Assembly: GCF_048020265.1 (NCBI RefSeq)
Contig: NZ_CP171843.1
Span: 992,001 to 1,056,000 of the forward strand
Length of the DNA: 64,000 nt
Source: Limnohabitans_A sp048020265
GTDB taxonomy: Bacteria; Pseudomonadota; Gammaproteobacteria; Burkholderiales; Burkholderiaceae_C
Direction: 5' to 3'
This document shows, piece by piece, positions 15,798 to 25,595 of this stretch. The notes beneath the pieces are model-generated. The model was not told the origin of the DNA and searched no databases. It saw only the letters and a program-made list of their open reading frames with translations. The translations under genes and the position numbers were made by a program. Within the stretch, counting starts at the first letter, position 1. Each line of letters starts with the position of its first letter.

Positions 15798-16724
15798 TCA
15801 GCCCCGGATGTAATCAAAAAGTGACAAACCGGAGATTTTGGCAAAGCTGCTCATGGCGGCTTCCATGGCGGTCATTTCCTTGTTCATGCGGGTCACAGCT
15901 TCTGTGTAGTCCAGGTCTTCGATTTCCGACAGCGTGGACTTGAAGCGCAGCGAGGTCTCGCTGAGCACATCCAATTGCGACTGAACCACGATTTGGTCTG
16001 AACCGTTTTGCGCCTGCGACAGCGTCAGGCTGTTGTGCATTTGGATCAGGTCGGCAATGCCTTGCTGGATCTTGCCCGTCTGGCTGCTGTTGACGCCATC
16101 GATCATTTGGTCGAGGGCGTCAAAAAAGCCGACACTGGTCGTGGTTCGGTCTGGGTTTTCGCGCACCACGCGGCTGAACACGTCGGTGCCCGCACGGGTG
16201 AACTGGACCGTGCGTTCCACACCGGCGGGAATGCGGGTCTGCGTCTGGTCACCTTGGTAGACCACATCACCGTTGGCCGATTCGGCAAAAGCAGGCGTGT
16301 TCACCCGGGTGCCCGAAAACAGGTAGTTGCCACTGTCGTCACGCGTATTGCCCAGGCTCAGCAATTGGTCGCGTAGCGCTTTCATCTCGACGCTGACGGC
16401 TTTGCGGTCATCGGGTGCCAAGGTGTCGTTGGCCGCCTGCAGGCCCAACTCTTTCAATCGGATCAGTATGTCGTTGGAGGCCGACAGCGCGGTTTCCTCG
16501 GCGGTGTATCGGCGCATGGCCACATCGAGCGTGCGCATGTGGCTGTCTTGCCGCTCCACTTCACCTTTCAGGCGCTGAATAGCCGCCGCCTGGTCGGGCG
16601 CATCGCTGGGCGAAAGGATTTGTTTGGATTCGGCCAGCTGGGCCTGGGTGGTAGCCAGCTTGTTTTGGATCTTGCTCATGCGCTCGGTGGCGCGGTCAAA
16701 CAGGAACGAGGTGGAAATTTTCAT
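15798..16724 (-). CDS. flgL: Hook-filament junction protein FlgL (HAP3)
   Basis: 308 residues from the ATG at 16724 (MKISTSFLFDRATERMSK), with GGAG seven bases upstream. A longer frame from 16739 would overlap flgK by a few bases and is less likely. The flagellin-like N-terminal helices (including SPSDAPDQAAAIQRL) and C-terminal helix (MTAMEAAMSSFAKISGLSLF) are present. FlgL with FlgK joins hook to filament outside the cell. It begins 12 bp after the flgK stop and is the last gene of the flg operon before fliD. Confidence 0.95.
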   Translation of the reverse strand: MKISTSFLFDRATERMSKIQNKLATTQAQLAESKQILSPSDAPDQAAAIQRLKGEVERQDSHMRTLDVAMRRYTAEETALSASNDILIRLKELGLQAANDTLAPDDRKAVSVEMKALRDQLLSLGNTRDDSGNYLFSGTRVNTPAFAESANGDVVYQGDQTQTRIPAGVERTVQFTRAGTDVFSRVVRENPDRTTTSVGFFDALDQMIDGVNSSQTGKIQQGIADLIQMHNSLTLSQAQNGSDQIVVQSQLDVLSETSLRFKSTLSEIEDLDYTEAVTRMNKEMTAMEAAMSSFAKISGLSLFDYIRG

Positions 16725-16735
16725 GGCGGCTCCGA

Positions 16736-19219
16736 TCAACGCACTTGCAAGATGGAATCAAACAGCGCCATGGCCACTTGCATGACTTTGGCGTTGGCCT
16801 GATAGGCCTGTTGGAAGCGCACCAGGGCCGAAGCTTCTTCGTCCAGGTTGACGCCGGAAATGCCGTCGCGTGCTTCTTGTGCTTGTTGGTACACCACGCT
16901 CAGGGCCTGCTCGGCGATGGCAGACTGCCGTGCCACGCTGCCCACTTGGTTGACCCGCTCGATGTAGGCCTCTGTCATGGTCAGCCCTCCGGGCATCATG
17001 GCCTCTTCCTCGAGCGCCACCATGCGCAGCATGGCCTCGTTGTTGCCGATGCCGTCGGTGTTGCCGTCCACGGTGAACACATCGCCCGTTTTGGGGGCGG
17101 TGGAGAATTCGAGCCGCAATCCGCGGTAAGTCAGGCTGGGCGTGGCGTCGTTGGGGTCCACCTGCAAGCGGCGTTCGGCCAGCACGGTGTCGGTGCGGCT
17201 GTCTACGATTTTGTAATCGGTGTCCGAGGTGAAGCTGACTTTCAGTGCCGAGGCCCGCAAGGTTTGCTTCATGTCGCCTGCAACGCCCGAGAACTGTGCA
17301 CTGACAGTGGCTTGGCTGGCCGTGCCGCTGCGGTCGGTGACAAAGACCAGCAGATCGTCGGTGGTGCCGCCCTTGATGGCGATGCGGATGTCAAAGCCCA
17401 AGCGTGCCAAGTCGGCGGCGGTGCCGCTGGCGCCTATGCCCAGACGGATGTCGTCGGTGGTGTTGGTGCTGGGCCGTGACAGCACCAGTTGGCCGTTCGA
17501 TTGGCTGGCGGTGATGCCGGTGTTGGCGGTCTCGGTGTTGAGCCAGTTGACCACTGCGCTCAAGGTCAGTGGCCCGGCCAGCGCCGTCAAGGGGCGACCG
17601 TTGAGACTGAGCGCGCCGGCTGCGATGCCTTGTGCCGAGGGCTCAAAGGTATTGCCTGTCAGCACGGCAGCGGTTTTCAGTGGTGACAAGAGCTCGCGTG
17701 TGTCGGGGTTGAATTGTTGCGTCAGGCCCACGTCGGCTTTGGCGCCCATGAAGATGTCCATCTCCAGGTAACTGGCGGCGCCAGTGGCGTTGAGGTCGGC
17801 GTCGCTGTAGGTGGCCCCGGCCTCCAGGCCGTTGTCGGTTTTGAGCAGCAAGGCCTGCTCACTGGAAGTGAGGGCTTTGCCCAGCAAGTGGCGCCCATCG
17901 CGGGTCAGCACCTGGAAAGACTGGGTGGCGCTGGGATTTTTCAGCGACAAGGACAGGTCTTGTGTGCCGACGGGCACGAGGCCCAGGCTGGCAAAGGGCT
18001 GGCTGGGGCTGGTGTTGACGGTGACCGTGCCAATTTGCGGCACTTGTGCAAGTGCCAGTTCGCCCAGCAAGGCTGAGGGGCCTTCAAATGCTGGGGCTTT
18101 GTAGATCACACGCGCTTGTGCGGTGCCGCTGTTCAGGGGGTCGTCGATCACCCGGAATTGGCCCGCAGCCGCGACGCGGTTGGCGTCTTTCACAATGAGT
18201 TGCATGCCGGCCGCTTGCTGGGGTTTGTCCGCGCTGAAAGCAAACAAGTCGCCACCCAACAGACCCTCGGCATCCACACCTTCGCGGTGAACGGCATTGA
18301 TTTCCCGCGTCATGACCTGGGCCAAATCGTTCAGCGAATTGAAGGCTGGCGTGAGCACTTGCTCGCGGAAATTCATGAGGCCGCCAATTTTGCCGCTGGT
18401 GATGCTCGACATGGTTTCGGGCTTGCCGTAGGCATCGATGACAAAGGACAGTTTGTTGGCGTCGATCACCGATGGGGCCACCGTGATCGCCCGCGTGTTG
18501 GCCTTGTCGACCAAGATGCCTTGGTCCAGTGTGTCACCCACGCTCACCAGCACCGCACCGTTGGGCTCAAATTTGGTCTTGACCGCGATCAGGCCTGACA
18601 ACTCGCGCAGCAACCGGTCGCGCTGGTCCAGCAGTTCAGATGGCTGGCTGTCGGCGCTGCTGTGTTTGACCATTTGCTTGTTGAGCAAGCCCAGTTGTTG
18701 GGTCAAAGAGTTGATTTGGCCCACATCGGTGTCCACCGATTGGCGAGTTTCTTTGTCGAGCAACTCGAACTGTCCGGCCAGTTGCTGGACACGGGCCGCC
18801 AAGCCTTCTGCATCGCGCAAAAAGCTGCTGCGCGAGACCACCGACGCGGGGTCGCTGGCCAAGTCGCGCGAGGATTCGAAAAATCGGTTCATCGCGGTGG
18901 TCAGGCCAATGCTCTCGTCGCCCATCACATCGATCAGGCGGTTGACGTAGGAGAGCAGGGGTTTTTGGCTTTCCAGGTCGCTGTTGCTGTTGCGCAAATT
19001 GGATTCGACAAAAGCATCGTACTGGCGCTGCGCCGCATCAAAGCGGGCACCTGTGCCCATGTAGCTGTTGCCCAGCAGACGCGGTTGGTTGGCATTCAGC
19101 GACACATCTTGACGGGTGTAGCCGTCGGTGCTGACGTTGGCGATGTTGTTGGACACCGTGGCCAACGCCCGCTGGTAGGCGGTTACACCGGAGCTGCCGA
19201 TGCTGAGCAAGTCACTCAT
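16736..19219 (-). CDS. flgK: Hook-filament junction protein FlgK (HAP1)
   Basis: 827 residues, longer than the roughly 550 of enterobacterial FlgK. N-terminal rod/hook motif LLSIGSSGVTAYQRALATVSNNIANVSTDGYTRQ begins at residue 4; the conserved C-terminal helix (SGVNLDEEASALVRFQQAYQ) is intact. The extra length is in the central region (about 350-700), which forms the surface-exposed domains in this family. Its start overlaps the flgJ stop by 4 bp. It is exported through the flagellar secretion system and sits between hook and FlgL. Confidence 0.95.
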   Translation of the reverse strand: MSDLLSIGSSGVTAYQRALATVSNNIANVSTDGYTRQDVSLNANQPRLLGNSYMGTGARFDAAQRQYDAFVESNLRNSNSDLESQKPLLSYVNRLIDVMGDESIGLTTAMNRFFESSRDLASDPASVVSRSSFLRDAEGLAARVQQLAGQFELLDKETRQSVDTDVGQINSLTQQLGLLNKQMVKHSSADSQPSELLDQRDRLLRELSGLIAVKTKFEPNGAVLVSVGDTLDQGILVDKANTRAITVAPSVIDANKLSFVIDAYGKPETMSSITSGKIGGLMNFREQVLTPAFNSLNDLAQVMTREINAVHREGVDAEGLLGGDLFAFSADKPQQAAGMQLIVKDANRVAAAGQFRVIDDPLNSGTAQARVIYKAPAFEGPSALLGELALAQVPQIGTVTVNTSPSQPFASLGLVPVGTQDLSLSLKNPSATQSFQVLTRDGRHLLGKALTSSEQALLLKTDNGLEAGATYSDADLNATGAASYLEMDIFMGAKADVGLTQQFNPDTRELLSPLKTAAVLTGNTFEPSAQGIAAGALSLNGRPLTALAGPLTLSAVVNWLNTETANTGITASQSNGQLVLSRPSTNTTDDIRLGIGASGTAADLARLGFDIRIAIKGGTTDDLLVFVTDRSGTASQATVSAQFSGVAGDMKQTLRASALKVSFTSDTDYKIVDSRTDTVLAERRLQVDPNDATPSLTYRGLRLEFSTAPKTGDVFTVDGNTDGIGNNEAMLRMVALEEEAMMPGGLTMTEAYIERVNQVGSVARQSAIAEQALSVVYQQAQEARDGISGVNLDEEASALVRFQQAYQANAKVMQVAMALFDSILQVR

Positions 19220-19695
19220 GGCTTAACTCCCGGTGTGGGGGTGTCGAGTTTGTAGCCGTTGAAGCGTTCGAGTTGGTAGGCCTTGATGGCTTCAGACTTG
19301 AGCGGCATGGCGTCGCGTGTCGGGTTCAGCGGCATGGCCTGCGCTTCGGTTTTGTGCATATGCAAAGCGTCTTGCGTACTCAATTCTTGAGCGCGCGTCA
19401 GTTGACGCTCCATCATGTTGGCAACGCCCAGTCCGCCGCGTTTGACCATTTCCAAAGAGAGTTCTTTGTCCATCAGGTCCTGGTACTGCGCCATGTTGCC
19501 GCCCTCGACCAAGTCACTTTTCTCAATCGACTCGCGCATGGTTTTCATCATTTGCTGAATGAAGTAGGCTTCAAACTGCTCGGAGGTTTTGCGGATGGCC
19601 TTGGACGGGTCTTGCGCTGCCTCACCCTTCAAGCGCGTGAGGGCGTTGAAGTCCAGGTAAGTGCTGGAGGCGTTTTGGGTGGACAGGTCGCTCAT
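19216..19695 (-). CDS. flgJ: Rod-binding protein FlgJ, single-domain form without muramidase
   Basis: 159 residues containing only the N-terminal rod-binding domain (EQFEAYFIQQMMKTMRESIEKSDL, then YQDLMDKELSLEMVKRGGLGVANMM). The C-terminal glucosaminidase domain of the roughly 300-residue FlgJ of enterics and many betaproteobacteria is absent; the protein ends in a 60-residue polar tail. The stop overlaps the flgK start and no frameshifted remnant of the enzyme domain follows. The rod must therefore pass the cell wall with a separate hydrolase, not identified in this window. Confidence 0.9.
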   Translation of the reverse strand: MSDLSTQNASSTYLDFNALTRLKGEAAQDPSKAIRKTSEQFEAYFIQQMMKTMRESIEKSDLVEGGNMAQYQDLMDKELSLEMVKRGGLGVANMMERQLTRAQELSTQDALHMHKTEAQAMPLNPTRDAMPLKSEAIKAYQLERFNGYKLDTPTPGVKP

Positions 19696-19706
19696 GGGAT
19701 GGCTCC

Positions 19707-20831
19707 TTAGATCACGATCAGCTCGGCCCGCAAGCTGCCCGAGCTTTTGAGGGCTTCGAGAATGGCGATCAGCGCAGAAGGGGTGGCGCCTACCTGATTG
19801 ACCGCATCCACCACCTGGCGCAAGTCCACACCGGGTTGGAACAGGAACATGGGGTTCTTGGGCTCGGCCACGGCGATGTCGGCGTTCTGAACCGCCGCTG
19901 TTTGTCCTCGGCTCAATGCGTTGGGCTGCGAGATTTCGTTGGTGGCGGCAATCGCGACCGAGATCGTGCCGTGTGCCACGGCTGCGGCCGTGACGCGAAC
20001 ATTGCGGCTGATCACGACCGTGCCGGTGCGCGAATTGACCACCACGCGAGCCGGTGGCTCACCGGGGACCACGTCAAGGTTTTCTACCATGCTCATGAAG
20101 GCCACACGCTGCGACATGTCGCTGGGGGCCTTGATGGCAAAGGACATCCCGTCCAAGGCCTGAGCGGTACCTTGGCCGAAGTTCTTGTTGATGGCGTTGA
20201 CGATGGCGGTGGTGGTGGTGAAGTCAGACTCGCGCACGTTCATGACCACGTGGTCAGATCTTTCAAAGGGGGTGTCCACAATGCGCTCTACGGTGGCTCC
20301 GCCGGGAATACGGGCCGAGGTGGGCACGCCAATGCTGACCTTGGAGCCGGCAGCGCTGGTTTCCACGCCGGTGGCGGTCAGAGCGCCTTGGGCCAGGCCG
20401 TAGATCTCTCCGTCGACACCGCGCAGGCTTGTGAGCAGCAAGCTGCCGCCGCGCAGGCTGCTGGCCTTGCCGATGGCCGACACGTTGATGTCGATTTTCT
20501 GCCCTGGTTTGGCAAACCCGGGCAGCTCGGCCGTGACCATCACGGCCGCCACGTTCTTGATGTCGATTTTTCCGCTGGTGGCGTTTTGCTCAAAGTCCGA
20601 CAGCGGGCCGTCAATGCCCACGCCCAAACGGGCCAGCATGGATTTCATGCTCTGCGCTGTGAAGGACACGTCAGCGCCGTCGCCCGTGCCTTGCAAGCCC
20701 ACCACCAGACCGTAGCCAATCAATTGGTTGGTGCGGCCTGCAGCCACCGAGGCCAGGTCTTTGACGCGGTCAGCCCAGGCGGCACCGGACATGCCGAGTA
20801 AAACGATGAGAGAGAAAAGGGCGGATTTCAT
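19707..20831 (-). CDS. flgI: Flagellar P-ring protein FlgI
   Basis: 374 residues with a cleavable Sec signal peptide (about 1-20, ending GAAWA). The mature protein starts DRVKDLASVAAGRTNQLIGY, the FlgI signature, and keeps the family pattern throughout (GLVVGLQGTGDG, PGQKIDINVSAIG). It forms the periplasmic P-ring bushing around the rod. It is located between flgH and flgJ in the operon; length is normal. Confidence 0.97.
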   Translation of the reverse strand: MKSALFSLIVLLGMSGAAWADRVKDLASVAAGRTNQLIGYGLVVGLQGTGDGADVSFTAQSMKSMLARLGVGIDGPLSDFEQNATSGKIDIKNVAAVMVTAELPGFAKPGQKIDINVSAIGKASSLRGGSLLLTSLRGVDGEIYGLAQGALTATGVETSAAGSKVSIGVPTSARIPGGATVERIVDTPFERSDHVVMNVRESDFTTTTAIVNAINKNFGQGTAQALDGMSFAIKAPSDMSQRVAFMSMVENLDVVPGEPPARVVVNSRTGTVVISRNVRVTAAAVAHGTISVAIAATNEISQPNALSRGQTAAVQNADIAVAEPKNPMFLFQPGVDLRQVVDAVNQVGATPSALIAILEALKSSGSLRAELIVI

Positions 20832-20855
20832 GGAGGAGTCCAGCTGTGCGGTGCG

Positions 20856-21596
20856 TTAGAAAGGCCAGAACTTCATCAGGGCGTTGGTGCCCCAACCGGC
20901 CTTGGCGGCATTGGCCATGTCGCCCGTGCCGCGGTAGGCAATTTGGGCATTGGCCAGGCGGCGCGACTGCACGGTGTTGTTGGGCGAAATGTCTTCGGGG
21001 CGGATGATGCCGCTGACCTGGATGATCTCGGCACCTTCGGTCAAAGCCAGTTGTTTTTCGCCGCGCACCATCAGGTTGCCGTTGGCCAGCACCTCGACCA
21101 CGCTGACCGACACATCGCCTGTCAGGCTGGCTTGCTGGTCGGCCTCGCCGCCGCCCACGCTTTCGATGTTGGCCCGGCTCAAGTCCACGCCACCCATGAT
21201 GCCTTGCAGACGTGTGCCCAAAACTTTGGTGGGCAGGCTCAGGCCTTGCACCCGGGCGTTCAGGCCATTGGGTGCGCTCAGCGCAGATGGGATGACGTCG
21301 TTCTTGGCGGCGCGCTTGACCGTGCCGCTTTGGGTGCGACCCGCTTGGGTGGATTCGTTGAGCAAGACGGTGATCACATCGCCCACGTTGTAGGCGCGCA
21401 CGCGTCCAAACCAGTTGTCGCTTTGGCGGCCGTTGTAGATGGCACCGGTCGCCATACGGGGTTTTTCGATGGCGACAGGCAAGACGGGCGCAAATTGTGG
21501 CGTGTGGGACATGGGGGTGTTGTGGGTTGCGCAGCCGGTCAGGCCCAAAACCAGTGCGAGTCCAACAACAGCAGAGAAACGGGATGTGCAGGTCAT
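20856..21596 (-). CDS. flgH: Flagellar L-ring lipoprotein FlgH
   Basis: 246 residues with a lipoprotein signal peptide ending in the lipobox LTGC (Cys22). The family core is present: YNVGDVITVLLNESTQA, SLTGDVSVSVVEVLANGNL and the C-terminal SGIIRPEDISPNNTVQSRRLA. It forms the outer-membrane L-ring. It lies 24 bp upstream of flgI and 7 bp downstream of flgG. Confidence 0.97.
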   Translation of the reverse strand: MTCTSRFSAVVGLALVLGLTGCATHNTPMSHTPQFAPVLPVAIEKPRMATGAIYNGRQSDNWFGRVRAYNVGDVITVLLNESTQAGRTQSGTVKRAAKNDVIPSALSAPNGLNARVQGLSLPTKVLGTRLQGIMGGVDLSRANIESVGGGEADQQASLTGDVSVSVVEVLANGNLMVRGEKQLALTEGAEIIQVSGIIRPEDISPNNTVQSRRLANAQIAYRGTGDMANAAKAGWGTNALMKFWPF

Positions 21597-21603
21597 GGTG
21601 GGC

Positions 21604-22389
21604 TCACATGTTGTTGTTCAGGAAGCGCAGCATGCCGTCCACGGCCGAGATCGCTTTGGAGTTGATTTCGTAAGCGCGCTGGGTTTCGATCATGTTGACC
21701 ATTTCCTCCACCACGTTGACGTTGGAGGCCTCCAGGGCGCCTTGCATCAACTGCCCGGCGCCGGCCAAGCCGGGCTGACCCACTTGGGGCGCACCGCTGG
21801 CCGTGGTTTCTTTCATCAGGTTTTGACCGATGGACTGCAGGCCTGCAGGGTTGGCAAAGCGGGCGGTCTGAATTTGACCGATCACCTGGCTGCCGCCGCC
21901 AGCTGCAGCCTCCACCGAAACCGTGCCGTCTTGGCCGACGGTGATGCTGGCCACGTTGGGTGGGATGGTGATGGCCGGCTGCAAGGCTGCGCCATTGGCG
22001 GTGACCAGCTGGCCGGTGGACGACAGCTTGAAGCTGCCGTCACGGGTGTAGGCCGTGGTGCCATCGGATTGGGCAATTTGGAAAAAACCTTCGCCTTGCA
22101 CAGCGATGTCCAAAGCGTTTTTGGTCGTGACCAGGCTGCCTTGGGTGTGTGTTTTCTCGGTGGAGACGATGCGCACACCGGTGCCCAGCATCAGGCCCGT
22201 TGGGGCTTGCGCGTCCGCGCCAACCTGGGCGCCGGGTTGGCGCAGGTTTTGGTAGAGCATGTCTTCGAACGAGGCACGGTCGCGTTTGAAACCGGTCGTG
22301 TTGACGTTGGCCAAGTTGTTGGAGATGACCGACATGCGCGTTTGTTGCGCGTCCAGGCCGGTTTTGGCAATCCACATTGATGCGTCCAT
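21604..22389 (-). CDS. flgG: Distal rod protein FlgG
   Basis: 261 residues, the standard length. The N-terminus MDASMWIAKTGLDAQQTRMS, then VISNNLANVNTTGFKRDRA and the C-terminal VNMIETQRAYEINSKAISAV are diagnostic. It builds the distal rod crossing the cell wall. Preceded by AGGAG. It lies 19 bp downstream of flgF and 7 bp upstream of flgH. Confidence 0.97.
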   Translation of the reverse strand: MDASMWIAKTGLDAQQTRMSVISNNLANVNTTGFKRDRASFEDMLYQNLRQPGAQVGADAQAPTGLMLGTGVRIVSTEKTHTQGSLVTTKNALDIAVQGEGFFQIAQSDGTTAYTRDGSFKLSSTGQLVTANGAALQPAITIPPNVASITVGQDGTVSVEAAAGGGSQVIGQIQTARFANPAGLQSIGQNLMKETTASGAPQVGQPGLAGAGQLMQGALEASNVNVVEEMVNMIETQRAYEINSKAISAVDGMLRFLNNNM

Positions 22390-22408
22390 GGGGAGCTCCT
22401 GTCAGGGG

Positions 22409-23170
22409 TTAGGCGGTTTTCATCATGGAAGCGCCCGATTCGTCGAGCGATTTCATTTCTTTGATGACACGAATTTGGGTCTCGAAACTGCGAGAGTGAT
22501 CAATCAACCGGGTCATGGCTTCGATGGCGCTGACGTTGCTGCCCTCCAGCGCTTGCGGAATCAGGCGGGGCTGTCCCTGGCCGACCGCAATGTCGACACC
22601 ATCGGCTTGACCGTCTACTTTGAACAGACCGTCCTGGCGGCGTGCCAGCTTGACGTCGGTGGCATCGCGCAGACGCAGCTGGTCAATCAGGACCGATGGC
22701 GCAGTGGGCGGTTGTGCTGGGTCTTTGGCGTAGACGGTGCCGTCGGGGTTGATGCTGATCTGCATGCCCGGAGGCACAGCGATGGGGCCGCCGTTGCCCA
22801 GCACCAAATGGCCCGAGCCGTTTTCCAATTGGCCTTGGGGGTTGACCTTCAGGTCACCGCGGCGTGTGAAAGCCAAGTCGCCATTGGGGGCTTGTACGGT
22901 CAAAACGGCTTGGTCTGCCAAGGCAATGTCCATGGGGCGGCCTGTGGCCATGACGGCCCCAGGTGTCAGGCGGATCTGGTCGCGGGCGACGGCTTGCGCT
23001 TGGTAGCGCGAGTCAAATCCTGGGCCTTCGACTTTGACGGATTGCAGCGCCACGTCGTAGCTGCTCTTGAAACCCACCGTGGACACGTTGGCCAAGTCAT
23101 TGACCAGCACCTGGCGTGCCGTGGCCTGCTCTTTGATGGTGGCGTTAGAGGTGAAAACAAGGCGGTCCAT
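22409..23170 (-). CDS. flgF: Proximal rod protein FlgF
   Basis: 253 residues. It has the rod-protein start (MDRLVFTSNATIKEQATARQ, VNDLANVSTVGFKSSY) and the C-terminal helix (NVSAIEAMTRLIDHSRSFET). It belongs to the proximal rod between FlgC and FlgG. The gene order flgE-flgF-flgG confirms the assignment against the similar FlgG. Normal length. Confidence 0.96.
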   Translation of the reverse strand: MDRLVFTSNATIKEQATARQVLVNDLANVSTVGFKSSYDVALQSVKVEGPGFDSRYQAQAVARDQIRLTPGAVMATGRPMDIALADQAVLTVQAPNGDLAFTRRGDLKVNPQGQLENGSGHLVLGNGGPIAVPPGMQISINPDGTVYAKDPAQPPTAPSVLIDQLRLRDATDVKLARRQDGLFKVDGQADGVDIAVGQGQPRLIPQALEGSNVSAIEAMTRLIDHSRSFETQIRVIKEMKSLDESGASMMKTA

Positions 23171-23196
23171 GGTGAGGGTCTCAGAGGGTTAAACGA

Positions 23197-25536
23197 TCAC
23201 GAGCGGATGTTGATGATCGCGCTGGTCATCGTGCTGCTAGTCTCGATGGCTTTGGCGTTGGCTTGGAAGTTCCGTTGGGCGGTGATCAGGTCCACCAGCT
23301 CTTGCGTCAAGTCCACGTTCGCGCGCTCGGTGGCGCCTGCGCGGATCGAACCGAAACCGGCCGAGCCCGCCTCACCGATCTTCGCTACACCCGAGGAGGC
23401 AGCGGCCAGGTAACTCGCATCACCCACTTGGCGCAAGCCGGAGGGGCTGGAGAAGTTGGCCAGCACGATCTTGCCCAGCGACACTTGTGAGCCGTTGGAG
23501 TAGGTGGCATTGACCAAACCATCGGGGCCGATGTTCAGGCCCATCAGCTCGCCTTCAGGCGCACCGTCTTGCGATTGCGACAAGACCGCAAAGGCACTGG
23601 AATACTGGGTGGACTTGGTGAAGTCGATGGACATCGTCAACGCACCCTTGCCGCCTTGCAAGAAGGCTGTTTCAAAGGGCATGCCTGTCAAGGGAGAGAC
23701 CGGTTTGCCGGTCAGATCGAAACTCAACTCGCCACGGTCCAGGTACACAGGCCACCATTCGGTTTTCCCCGACAGTCCTGTGGCGTCTTCGGTTTGCTCG
23801 CCATTCTTGACAAATTGCAAGGCGCCGTTTTCGGTGAATTGCGCGAGCTTTTTCCAATCGGTGGTGGAGCCAAACTGCATCTCGGTATTGGCCAAACCCC
23901 AGTCAGCGGCGCTGGTCACCTGGATGGCGGCGTTGCTGCCTGTGGTGCCGGTGGTGAAATTGAGTTGTTTGGTTTTGGTGTCGAAGGCCACCGTCACACC
24001 CGAAACTTTGCGGCCAGTGTCGGCATCGACGATGCTGTTGATCTTGTCTTGCAATGCTTTGGCAAATGCGTCGATGTTGGTGTAAGTGGTGGGGAAAGGC
24101 AGTTCCACTTTGGCTGCAATGCCATCGACCGAGACAAAGAAATCTTTGTTAGCGGAGGTGACTTGCACGCTCTTGGTTGTGTTGATGGTCATGACTTCCC
24201 CGCGCAACACAGCGGGCTCACTGGCTTTGCCGCGCAAAGCTTCGGTGGTGGATGCAGCCACTGTCAGGTTGGGGGCGTCGGCCAAGCCCATCACCGAGAT
24301 GGCTTTGTCGTTGGCATCGGACACCGAGATGCTGGAGGTGTCACCGGTGGTGCCGGAGGAGATCGAAAACTTGGCGTTGTCAGGGTCAAACTCGACCTTG
24401 ATGCCATAGCGCGCGTTCTTCTTGAACTCGTTGACGTCCGCAGTGAGGGGGTTGTCAGGGGTGTCTGGCACTGAGCCCAACACGTTGTTGATGGCGATTT
24501 CCATGTGGTTGGCCAGCACGTTGGGGTCTGAGTCACCATCTTTGAGCGCATAAGTGATCTCTTGAGCTTCGGCCGCGCCGTCGACCTTGATTTTGAAGCT
24601 GATCGAGCCCGATGTGGCGTTCACCAAAGCACCGCCAGTGAAGCTGGCGCTGCTCAAGGCGCTGCCCACTGCGGTGGCGGGAGACGAGGGGCGAATGTCG
24701 GTCAACTGGTCCAGCGAGTACATCTCGGTGGTGCCTGAGCTGGGAATCACGCGAGGGTCGCTTTTGGGCAACACGTCGCCGTATTTGTTCACAAACAAGT
24801 TGCTGCCCACGCTGTCTGTGGCTTGCTGCAAGGCAGGCTTGACTTCGGTGTCGCCCACAAAGAAGTAGGTCTGCCATTTGGAGAACGGGCTGTTGAGTGT
24901 GGCGTTTTGGGTTTTGGCGTAGTAGACCGTGGCCAGGTAGCCGTTACCGCCGCTGTCGTACACGGTCAGTGCGGTGCTTTTGTTGTAAGTGCTGGGGTTG
25001 CTGCGGTCAAAGTCGGCGGTGATGACGGCCGAGTCGGCTGGCAGGTTCAAACCCAACTGGATTTTGGTGGTTTCTACCGCTTCACCCGATGTTTTGGGGG
25101 GGATGGTCAGCGCGTTCAGATTGGTCAAATCGGCCTTGCCAGACGAGTCAACCGATGCGGCCATCAGGCGCTGCCCCGTGGAGTTGACCACGTTGTTTTG
25201 GTCGTTCAGGGTGAACGAGCCGTTGCGGGTGTAGATGTCTTGCAGGCCGTCGGGTGTCTTCAAGGGAAAGAAGCCGTCACCCGTGATGGCCAGGTCGAGC
25301 GAGTTGCCCGATGTGGAGATGTTGCCCTGGCTGAATTCCTGACTCACCTGCTTGAGCGACACGCCCTGGCCGATGTTGCTGGAGGATTTTTGCAAAGGCG
25401 AGGTCGAGAAGATGTCGCCAAAGTCTGCCCGCGAGCGCTTGAAGCCCGAGGTGCCCACGTTGGCGATGTTGTTGGACGTCACGGCCAATTGGGCGGTGGC
25501 CGAGTTCAATCCGGTGAGCGAGGTGTAGAACGACAT
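23197..25536 (-). CDS. flgE: Flagellar hook protein FlgE, enlarged
   Basis: 779 residues, nearly twice the 400-residue enterobacterial hook protein. The D0 ends are conserved: MSFYTSLTGLNSATAQLAVT, SNNIANVGTSGFKRSRADFG at the start and VDLTQELVDLITAQRNFQAN near the end. The extra sequence lies in the middle (about 150-600) and would form added surface domains on the hook. It includes a Ser/Thr/Asp-rich beta-type region. FlgE is exported and polymerises into the universal joint; length is set by FliK. It is 27 bp from flgF and 60 bp from flgD. Confidence 0.96.
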   Translation of the reverse strand: MSFYTSLTGLNSATAQLAVTSNNIANVGTSGFKRSRADFGDIFSTSPLQKSSSNIGQGVSLKQVSQEFSQGNISTSGNSLDLAITGDGFFPLKTPDGLQDIYTRNGSFTLNDQNNVVNSTGQRLMAASVDSSGKADLTNLNALTIPPKTSGEAVETTKIQLGLNLPADSAVITADFDRSNPSTYNKSTALTVYDSGGNGYLATVYYAKTQNATLNSPFSKWQTYFFVGDTEVKPALQQATDSVGSNLFVNKYGDVLPKSDPRVIPSSGTTEMYSLDQLTDIRPSSPATAVGSALSSASFTGGALVNATSGSISFKIKVDGAAEAQEITYALKDGDSDPNVLANHMEIAINNVLGSVPDTPDNPLTADVNEFKKNARYGIKVEFDPDNAKFSISSGTTGDTSSISVSDANDKAISVMGLADAPNLTVAASTTEALRGKASEPAVLRGEVMTINTTKSVQVTSANKDFFVSVDGIAAKVELPFPTTYTNIDAFAKALQDKINSIVDADTGRKVSGVTVAFDTKTKQLNFTTGTTGSNAAIQVTSAADWGLANTEMQFGSTTDWKKLAQFTENGALQFVKNGEQTEDATGLSGKTEWWPVYLDRGELSFDLTGKPVSPLTGMPFETAFLQGGKGALTMSIDFTKSTQYSSAFAVLSQSQDGAPEGELMGLNIGPDGLVNATYSNGSQVSLGKIVLANFSSPSGLRQVGDASYLAAASSGVAKIGEAGSAGFGSIRAGATERANVDLTQELVDLITAQRNFQANAKAIETSSTMTSAIINIRS

Positions 25537-25595
25537 GCTGGAAGGCTCCTGTGATGCGTGGGGTGTGAGGTGGTGTGGTCGGGCTGGGCGTGGTC

